NCBI GenBank assembly: GCA_964428895.1
Contig: CAYRZU010000121.1
Span: forward strand, 1-6,420
Length of the DNA stretch: 6,420 bases
Origin: HyVt-337 sp964428895
GTDB lineage: Bacteria > Planctomycetota > Phycisphaerae > SM23-33
Direction of reading: 5' to 3'
A program made the position numbers and the translations under genes. Of this stretch, positions 1-5,194 are shown piece by piece. The notes below the pieces were generated by a model. It was not told where the DNA came from. It did not search any database and saw nothing but the letters and a program-made list of their open reading frames with translations. Within the stretch, counting starts at the first letter, position 1, and each line of letters opens with the position of its first letter.

Positions 1-1
1 T

Positions 2-682
2 GACGTACTGCATGCGCTCGGGATGCAGGTTGACCGGATGGGCCGTGTAGTTCAGCAGCAGGGCCAGCGGCTGCAGGCTCGCCCCGCGAATGCAGACCAC
101 GCCCAGTTCCGGGTCGATGGGGCCTTCCATGTAGCGGTAGTCATTTCGGTCCATGAACAGCGGCATGGAGACGCTGCCGTCCTTGGTGATCATCCGCCGA
201 TTGAAGGCGACACGCCCCTCGACGCCGCTGGCGACGCCGAGCTTGGCAGGCTGCAGGTTGGCGTTGGCCTGCTCGATGGCGGAGATGATGCGCTCGACGG
301 CATAGTCGCGGTAGCGGTCGTCGCCGGCCGACAGTTCATCCCAGAATGCCTTGGGCTCGCGGAAGAACTCGGTGGACTTCTTGGCAAAGCCCAGTTGCGG
401 ACAGGAGTGGTTCTGGTGGGCGTGGCACATGACGGCCTCGGGGTCGATGCCGCAGTTCTCGGCGGCAGCCTGGCGGAGCAGATCGCGCACGCCGTCGTCA
501 ATCGCGTTCAGTTCGGCCGTGATGATGCACAGCTTCTTATCGCCCGATTCCAACACCAACACCTGGGCGCGAAGCGGGTCGATGGCCACACGCCAGACCT
601 GCTTGACCAGGGAGTTCTTCTCCAACGTCTGGTGCACGTCGGGCAGGGGGGTGATGTCAACAGTGGCGGCGCCGGCTTTCAT
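2..682 (-). CDS. Neutral/alkaline ceramidase-like N-terminal domain protein, 3' part beyond the window
   Basis: The reading frame is open from the ATG at 682 to the left edge (227 codons, no stop), so the C-terminal part is missing. The start is supported by a GGAG Shine-Dalgarno at 690-693, seven bases upstream. The protein begins MKAGAATVDITP, the opening typical of the neutral/alkaline non-lysosomal ceramidase N-domain family. Two further family-type sites are visible: a His cluster CHAHQNHSCP (residues 86-95, with H87, H89 and H92), where ceramidases have their zinc-binding HxHS segment, and NYTAHPVNL (211-219, H215), resembling the later zinc-ligand HP segment. There is no signal peptide, unlike classical secreted ceramidases, so the product is probably cytoplasmic. 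The family assignment rests on these motifs. The substrate is unknown; many bacterial members may hydrolyse other amides or esters, so calling it a true ceramidase would be premature. It is transcribed divergently from the gene at 890. Confidence 0.8.
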   Translation of the reverse strand, partial: MKAGAATVDITPLPDVHQTLEKNSLVKQVWRVAIDPLRAQVLVLESGDKKLCIITAELNAIDDGVRDLLRQAAAENCGIDPEAVMCHAHQNHSCPQLGFAKKSTEFFREPKAFWDELSAGDDRYRDYAVERIISAIEQANANLQPAKLGVASGVEGRVAFNRRMITKDGSVSMPLFMDRNDYRYMEGPIDPELGVVCIRGASLQPLALLLNYTAHPVNLHPERMQYV

Positions 683-750
683 GTGGGGTCTCCAGTTGAA
701 GTGTCATTAGCATAGAGACGCCGGCCCCCCGAGGCCACACCGAACAGATA

Positions 751-767
751 GATTCGCCGAATCGGCG
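751..767. promoter_or_regulatory. Overlapping short palindromes, possible operator half
   Basis: Two perfect inverted repeats overlap here. GATTCG (751-756) pairs with CGAATC (758-763) around one base, and CGCCGA (755-760) pairs with TCGGCG (762-767) around one base. The site lies in the divergent intergenic region, 25 bases upstream of the proposed -35 of the gene at 890 and about 70 bases upstream of the leftward start codon. The same GATTCG/CGAATC pair recurs at 778-797. Binding by a regulator is inference; no known operator is recognised. Confidence 0.35.
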
Positions 768-775
768 GGCGACCG

Positions 776-805
776 TTGATTCGTTGGCGGCCGAATCGTT
801 AGGAT
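776..805 (+). promoter_or_regulatory. Candidate sigma-70-type promoter for the 890-5148 operon
   Basis: TTGATT (776-781) and TAGGAT (800-805) are separated by 18 bases; each matches four of six consensus positions. Transcription would start near 812, giving a leader of about 78 bases before the ATG at 890. It is the best promoter-like pair I found on the plus strand of the 683-889 gap. On the minus strand I found no convincing -35/-10 pair for the leftward gene, only a weak TATGCT at 714-709 with a poor -35. The sigma factors of this organism are unknown. Confidence 0.35.
778..797. promoter_or_regulatory. GATTCG-N8-CGAATC inverted repeat within the promoter, possible operator
   Basis: GATTCG (778-783) and CGAATC (792-797) form a perfect 6-bp inverted repeat with an 8-base centre. 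It overlaps the proposed -35 and spacer of the promoter at 776-805, where a bound repressor could block RNA polymerase. The arms are identical to those of the palindrome at 751-763, so the hexamer pair occurs twice within 47 bases. This placement makes regulation plausible, but no regulator gene is in the window. Confidence 0.35.
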
Positions 806-889
806 AGACTCAACGCTGTCGGCCCGACTCGATGTCCCCACGGCGCGGCAACTCGGGGCCCGTCAGATCATTCATCAAAGGACTGACTC

Positions 890-3800
890 ATGAGACTCTC
901 GCAACACATGCTGCTTCTTTGCTTGGCCGTCCTGTTCACCTCGCCCGCCTGCGGGCAGGAGTATCCCGAAGGCATCCTCGACCGCGACGCCGTCATCGCC
1001 GCCGCCCAGGACGTCACGCCCGAGACCTTCCCCAATGCCGACGCCGTCCTGGTCGACGACCACATCATCGTCCAATACAACGCCGACGGCTCGGCCAGTC
1101 GGTGGGACGACACGGTCATGAAGGTCCTCACCGAGAAGGGCAAACGCGAGCAACAGAGCCAGAGCTTTCACTACTCCGAGCCTTATTCCAAGGTCGAGGT
1201 CACGCTGGTGGAGGTGATCAAGCCGGACGGGACCGTGATTCCAGTCGACGTCGCCGAGCAGGGCCGCGAAATGGTCGATCCCTCTCAGATGTACAGCAAC
1301 ATCTACGATCCGCGGCAGAAGGTCTACCAGGTCGGCATCCCCGACCTGGAGATCGGTGACATGGTTCGCTACGTGTTCGTCAAACGCACCGTCAAAGCCC
1401 TCATGCCGGGCCAATGGTGCGATTACGAGATGCTGGAGTACACCAGCCCGATCAAGCGATTCGTCTACGAAGTCTACGCCCCCAAAGATCACCCTCTGGA
1501 GAGAATCACGCTCGATAACGATGTGGACGACAGCGTCACCTACACCGCGGACGAAGTCGACGGCCGCCTCCGCTATCGCTGGGAGGCCCGAAACGTGCCA
1601 CGCATGTTCCCCGAGCCGTCCATGCCGGCCTATTACACCGTGGTCCAGCGCGTCATGATCGGTACGATTCCCGACTGGGAAACCGTCAGCCGGTGGTATT
1701 GGGAGGTCTGCGAACCGCGCATCAAGTCCACCACGCCGGCCATGAAGCAAAAGGTCGAGGAGTTGACGGCCGACCTGGACGATCGGCAGGCCAAGATCGA
1801 GGCTATCTTCTATTGGGTCGCTCAGAAGGTCCGGTACATGGGCATTACCACCGAGACCGACGCCCCCGGCCATGAACCGCACGACGTGCACATCACCTTC
1901 GAGAACAAATACGGCGTCTGCCGCGATAAGGCCGGTCTGTTGGTGGCCATGCTGCGGCTGGCGGGCCTCGACGCGCAGATGGTCACCATCCACGCCGGGG
2001 CCAAACTCCACCCCGACGCGCCGCGTCCGTACTTCAACCACGCCATCGTGGCGGTGCGCGAGCCGGACGACTCTTGGCAGTTGATGGACTGCACCAGTGA
2101 GTCGGCCACCCAACTCCTGCCGACCTATCTGAGCAACAAGAGCTACGTGGTGTCGACCCAAGAGGGGGAGGGACTGTCCACTTCTCCGATACCGCCGGCC
2201 GAGGATAACTGCCTCCGCGTCGATAGCACGGGCGCCCTGACCGATGCCGGCGTGCTCACGCTGACCAGCACCATTCACTTCGACGGGTACGAGGCCAACT
2301 GGCACCGCTCGTACTTCGCCCGCATCCAGCCGAAGGAACGGCGCGAGTATTTCGAACGGTATATCAAGGACGCCCTCCCCGGGGCTACCCTCAAGAGCTT
2401 CGAAATGGTCCCGGCCGACATGCACGACATGTCCCAGCCGCTTCGGGTCGACCTGGAGCTACAGATCGATGACTTCGTCGTTGCCGGCGACCGGGCCAGC
2501 ACGTTCCGTCCGCCGCTGTTTGGCGGGAAGCTCGGCATGGCCCAATACTTGTTCCGGCGCCTGGGGCTGGACGAGCGCAAGTATCCGCTGGAGACAGACA
2601 TCACCTGCGGCGTTCGCGAAACGCTCAAAATCGATCTGCCGGCCACCCTCGCCGTCGGTGCGACCATGCCCACCTTCGACGCCATCGACGACCCGATGGT
2701 CTCGTGGAGCAAGTCTCTTGAGATCGTGGATGGGGCGTTGGTGGGGCGGTCCGATTTCCTGATCCACGCCATTGAGTTCAGCCCGGCCGAATACCTGCAA
2801 CTCAAAGACCACCTGCGGACCATGGAGTTCAACGGGCGGAAGCTGCCGATCTTCCTCGCCTCGGGGGAGGCCACGCCGGGAATGGACCTGGTCGGCCCCG
2901 ATGACGGTGTGTTGATCCTCGACCAGGACACCCGATACGAGATCAAGGACGCTCACAACTGGACCCAGCGTGACCACGTCCGAAAGAAGATCCTCACCCA
3001 CGCCGGCACCAAGGCAAGCGCCGAGCTGAAGTTTGACTACAACACCGCCTGGGAAGACGTCCGCGTTACTGAGGCCACCGTGACGGCCCCGGACGGCACG
3101 GTCAAGTCCATCCGCGACGAGGAGATCAACCTCATGGATGCCGAATGGGTGGCCGCAGCCCCGCGGTATCCGGCCGGCAAGACGCTGGTGGTCAATCTCC
3201 CCGGCGTCGAAATCGGAAGCGTGATCGACTATGAGGTCGTCCGCGAGTGTCGCGATCGCCCGTTCTTCTCAACCTACCGGGTGTTCGGCTTCACCGATCC
3301 GATCGTCCGGATGACCCTTCAGATCATCGCGCCGACCGATCTGCCGCTGACGATCGTAGCCAACCAGGCCGACACGCTGACGGCGACCGAGGAGACCAAA
3401 GGCCAGACGACCGTTCGAACGTGGTCGTTCGAGAATCACCGCGCCATCAAGCGCGAAAGGTACTACCCTCCGCCGTGGAGCTTCCGGCCTACGGTGGGTG
3501 TCTCTTGCGGCCAGTGGAATGAGTATGCCGCTCTGGTCAATGACGCCTTCGAGGCGGCCGTCGCCGACGCCGAGGCTGCCGCCGCCAAGGCCCGCGAACT
3601 GGTCGACGGGCTGGAAACCGACCAGGCCAAGGTGATCGCCATTCGCGATTTCGTGGCGCGCAACATTCGCCCCCTTGGCATGGGGCCCTACGCCGCGTAC
3701 TTCGAGCCCAGCATCGACGAACTGCCCCTTACCGCCATCACGCCGGCCGACCAGGTGCTGGCTGAAGGGTACGGCGGCGGCGTCGATCGGGCCGTCATGC

Positions 3801-4717
3801 TGACGGCCATGCTGCGGGCGGCGGGCCTGGCGCCGCAGTTTGTGCTCGCCTCGAGCTATCGGGAGCTGCCCGGCCTCCGCAAGATACTGGCCGAACTGCC
3901 CGAGACCGACACCTTCAGCACGCCCTTGGTCCGGGTGATGGTCGACGGCCAAGCCGTTATCCTCAACGACTCCGACCAGTACGCCGTGTTCGGCGCCACC
4001 GAAAACGACCAGCAACTGGCGTTGACCCTTCCCGGCGCGACGATCGGCCTGATCGACGGCCCCGAGGATCGCCGGGCCAAAGAGTACCTGGCCTTCCACT
4101 TCCGCCTGACCGCCGACGGCGACGCGCGGATCGAGAAGGTCCGCCGCTGGTACGGCCATTACGTCGAGCGGTTCAATCGGATGTACACCGAGATGCCGCC
4201 CGAGGAGTTCCGCCGCGAACACCTCGAAGCCGTCGCCCGCATTGCCCAGTCGGCCAAGCCTGACGGCGAAATGGCCATGGACTTCAGCCGCTATCCCGCG
4301 ACGGCCCACCTGCCGGTTCTGGCCGCCAAATACGCCGTCCGCGACGGCGACCACCTGTACCTGACCTTGCCCGGCGATCTAATCGAGCTGCGCCTGCCCG
4401 GCACGGACACGCGCGAGAACGACATCTGCTGGTATAGGCCCGACGTGCAGACCGTTCAGATTACGGTCGAGCTGCCGGAAGGCTTCACCGACGTGCTGCT
4501 GGCCCCCGAGAGCTTCGAATGGATCGCCCCGGCCGATCTGGGGAGCGTCTCCTGCCGCGTTCGACAAGAGGCCGACCCGCCGCGATTGATCATCGACTAC
4601 GACGTCGATCTGGGCATCGGCATCATCCCGGTGGCCGACTACGACACGCTGCTCGAGATCGAACGCCTCCTGACCCACCCGAGGAACCGCACGATCATTC
4701 TGAAGAGGAGTCGTTAG
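890..4717 (+). CDS. Exported double-module DUF3857/transglutaminase-like protein, second module catalytically dead
   Basis: The protein has 1275 residues. The ATG at 890 follows AAAGGA (877-882) by seven bases and opens a signal peptide (hydrophobic MLLLCLAVLF, then SPACG near residue 22), so the product should be periplasmic or surface-located. Approximate domains: DUF3857 (45-240); transglutaminase-like (285-430) with the family triad C344 in YGVCRDKAG, H384 in YFNHAIV and D400 in WQLMDC; a DUF3858-like beta region (430-650); then the same order again: DUF3857 (672-850), transglutaminase fold (885-1060) and DUF3858-like end (1060-1270). In the second fold the Cys position is G964 (YGGGVDRA), the His position is T1011, and D1027 is kept. 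Single-module relatives are usually around 650 residues, so this is double length. Transglutaminase-like folds of this group act as transferases, cysteine peptidases or amide hydrolases; the substrate cannot be read from sequence. It is the first gene of a probable two-gene operon, with 32 bases to the next start. Confidence 0.9.
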   Translation: MRLSQHMLLLCLAVLFTSPACGQEYPEGILDRDAVIAAAQDVTPETFPNADAVLVDDHIIVQYNADGSASRWDDTVMKVLTEKGKREQQSQSFHYSEPYSKVEVTLVEVIKPDGTVIPVDVAEQGREMVDPSQMYSNIYDPRQKVYQVGIPDLEIGDMVRYVFVKRTVKALMPGQWCDYEMLEYTSPIKRFVYEVYAPKDHPLERITLDNDVDDSVTYTADEVDGRLRYRWEARNVPRMFPEPSMPAYYTVVQRVMIGTIPDWETVSRWYWEVCEPRIKSTTPAMKQKVEELTADLDDRQAKIEAIFYWVAQKVRYMGITTETDAPGHEPHDVHITFENKYGVCRDKAGLLVAMLRLAGLDAQMVTIHAGAKLHPDAPRPYFNHAIVAVREPDDSWQLMDCTSESATQLLPTYLSNKSYVVSTQEGEGLSTSPIPPAEDNCLRVDSTGALTDAGVLTLTSTIHFDGYEANWHRSYFARIQPKERREYFERYIKDALPGATLKSFEMVPADMHDMSQPLRVDLELQIDDFVVAGDRASTFRPPLFGGKLGMAQYLFRRLGLDERKYPLETDITCGVRETLKIDLPATLAVGATMPTFDAIDDPMVSWSKSLEIVDGALVGRSDFLIHAIEFSPAEYLQLKDHLRTMEFNGRKLPIFLASGEATPGMDLVGPDDGVLILDQDTRYEIKDAHNWTQRDHVRKKILTHAGTKASAELKFDYNTAWEDVRVTEATVTAPDGTVKSIRDEEINLMDAEWVAAAPRYPAGKTLVVNLPGVEIGSVIDYEVVRECRDRPFFSTYRVFGFTDPIVRMTLQIIAPTDLPLTIVANQADTLTATEETKGQTTVRTWSFENHRAIKRERYYPPPWSFRPTVGVSCGQWNEYAALVNDAFEAAVADAEAAAAKARELVDGLETDQAKVIAIRDFVARNIRPLGMGPYAAYFEPSIDELPLTAITPADQVLAEGYGGGVDRAVMLTAMLRAAGLAPQFVLASSYRELPGLRKILAELPETDTFSTPLVRVMVDGQAVILNDSDQYAVFGATENDQQLALTLPGATIGLIDGPEDRRAKEYLAFHFRLTADGDARIEKVRRWYGHYVERFNRMYTEMPPEEFRREHLEAVARIAQSAKPDGEMAMDFSRYPATAHLPVLAAKYAVRDGDHLYLTLPGDLIELRLPGTDTRENDICWYRPDVQTVQITVELPEGFTDVLLAPESFEWIAPADLGSVSCRVRQEADPPRLIIDYDVDLGIGIIPVADYDTLLEIERLLTHPRNRTIILKRSR
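1022..4699 (+). repeat. Internal tandem duplication of a ~600-residue module (protein-level repeat)
   Basis: Module A covers about residues 45-645 (1022-2824) and module B about residues 672-1270 (2903-4699). Landmarks align in order: IPDLEIGDMVRY (150-161) with LPGVEIGSVIDY (770-781); TSPIKRFVYEVYAP (185-198) with TDPIVRMTLQIIAP (802-815); residues 291-318 with 903-930 (12 of 28 identical, no gaps); residues 341-360 with 961-980 (12 of 20 identical, no gaps). The C-terminal ends also correspond (GRKLPIFL near 649 with NRTIILKR near 1266). DNA similarity is low except locally: 1943-1978 and 3803-3838 match at 28 of 36 bases. The duplication is therefore old, or is a fusion of two paralogues. 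Confidence 0.8.
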
Positions 4718-4734
4718 TCGCAGGCCCGGGCCGG

Positions 4735-4742
4735 AAAGGGAG
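4735..4742 (+). promoter_or_regulatory. Shine-Dalgarno that fixes the start of the small membrane protein
   Basis: AAAGGGAG lies seven bases before the ATG at 4750. The same reading frame is open far upstream (to 4519) inside the end of the preceding gene. The strong ribosome binding site, and the switch to hydrophobic sequence immediately after 4750, show that translation starts here rather than at an upstream in-frame codon. Confidence 0.7.
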
Positions 4743-4749
4743 CCGAAAC

Positions 4750-5148
4750 ATGACCAACACCGAAGGGATTATTTGGATAGCCGTGGAAGTGGGGATGGCG
4801 TTGGTCGTTGCTACGGCGGCATGGTTGTGCTTCCGGCGGACGCGGGCGGCGGGATTCATGGCGTTGGCGTTGCTCCTGTTCTTGTGGCCGATTGCTTCAG
4901 GGATCGCCGACATGCTCCATCAAGAAGCGATAAGGCAGTTGCTCGAGGGGCAGCGGCCATCCTTGTTCCCGTTCTCGCTGATAAAACCCCCGGGGCCCGT
5001 TATGCCGCCGGGAGCAATGAGCATCGGGGAGTTCAACGCCAAGTTTGATGCGGTTCGGGGGTACCTCGGGACCGGTTTGATCGCGCTGTGCCTGCTGTGG
5101 ATCGCCCGCGACTTCCGAAAACGCAAGCATCGCGACGTGCGAACGTAG
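4750..5148 (+). CDS. Small three-helix inner-membrane protein of unknown function
   Basis: The protein has 132 residues, and I do not recognise its family. Three hydrophobic segments are visible: about residues 7-28 (IIWIAVEVGMALVVATAAWL), 34-55 (FMALALLLFLWPIAS) and 105-119 (YLGTGLIALCLLWIA). Positive charges lie between helices 1 and 2 (RRTR, 29-32) and in the tail (RDFRKRKHRDVR, 120-131). By the positive-inside rule this puts the N-terminus and the loop of about 50 residues (55-104) outside and the C-terminus in the cytoplasm. The outer loop is rich in Pro and Gly (KPPGPVMPPGAM, 79-90). It starts 32 bases after the stop of the DUF3857 protein with its own strong ribosome binding site, so the two are probably co-transcribed. 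Codon choice (many GCG and TTG) differs from the upstream gene. It may anchor or partner the exported protein, but that is inference from position only. Confidence 0.75.
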   Translation: MTNTEGIIWIAVEVGMALVVATAAWLCFRRTRAAGFMALALLLFLWPIASGIADMLHQEAIRQLLEGQRPSLFPFSLIKPPGPVMPPGAMSIGEFNAKFDAVRGYLGTGLIALCLLWIARDFRKRKHRDVRT

Positions 5149-5153
5149 TGCAG

Positions 5154-5185
5154 GTCTGCTGCGACGGATCGTTCGGGCAGCAGAC
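5154..5185. terminator. Perfect hairpin between convergent genes, probable bidirectional terminator
   Basis: GTCTGCTGC (5154-5162) and GCAGCAGAC (5177-5185) form a perfect 9-bp stem with a 14-base loop. It fills most of the 46-base gap between the stop at 5146-5148 (plus) and the stop at 5195-5197 (minus), the expected place for a shared terminator. Neither side has a T-rich tract, so it is not a textbook intrinsic terminator. It may act with Rho, or simply protect the 3' ends of both transcripts. Confidence 0.55.
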
Positions 5186-5194
5186 GCCAATCCG

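Noticed and set aside
23..715. Open frame of 230 codons on the plus strand over the ceramidase-like gene
   Set aside because: The minus-strand frame has a good Shine-Dalgarno, a family-typical N-terminus and metal-site motifs. The plus-strand translation shows none.
950..958. Possible lipoprotein cleavage site at Cys21 of the large protein (TSPAC)
   Set aside because: The residue at -3 is Ser and at -2 is Pro, unlike the usual L-[AS]-[GA]-C lipobox. Ordinary signal peptidase cleavage near residue 20-23 fits equally well or better, though lipidation is not excluded.
1943..1978. DNA-level repeat with 3803-3838 (28 of 36 bases) as a recombination or mobile-element repeat
   Set aside because: The match coincides with the conserved helix after the active-site Cys in both modules and ends where the protein similarity weakens. 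It reflects the old protein duplication plus shared codon preference, not a separate element.
875..2425. Long open frame of 516 codons on the minus strand opposite the transglutaminase gene
   Set aside because: It lies entirely antisense to a well-supported coding gene with clear domain motifs. Its translation is low-complexity (Gly, Val, His, Asp rich) with no recognisable motif. Such shadow frames are expected in GC-rich, C-ending codon DNA.
3269..4354. Open frame of 361 codons on the minus strand opposite the second transglutaminase module
   Set aside because: Same shadow effect: no ribosome binding site or domain seen, and the plus-strand frame is conserved with the first module.
4723..4732. 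Perfect 10-base palindrome GGCCCGGGCC between the large gene and the small membrane gene
   Set aside because: It has no loop and no T-tract and lies just before a strong ribosome binding site, so a terminator is unlikely. In GC-rich DNA such a palindrome can occur by chance.
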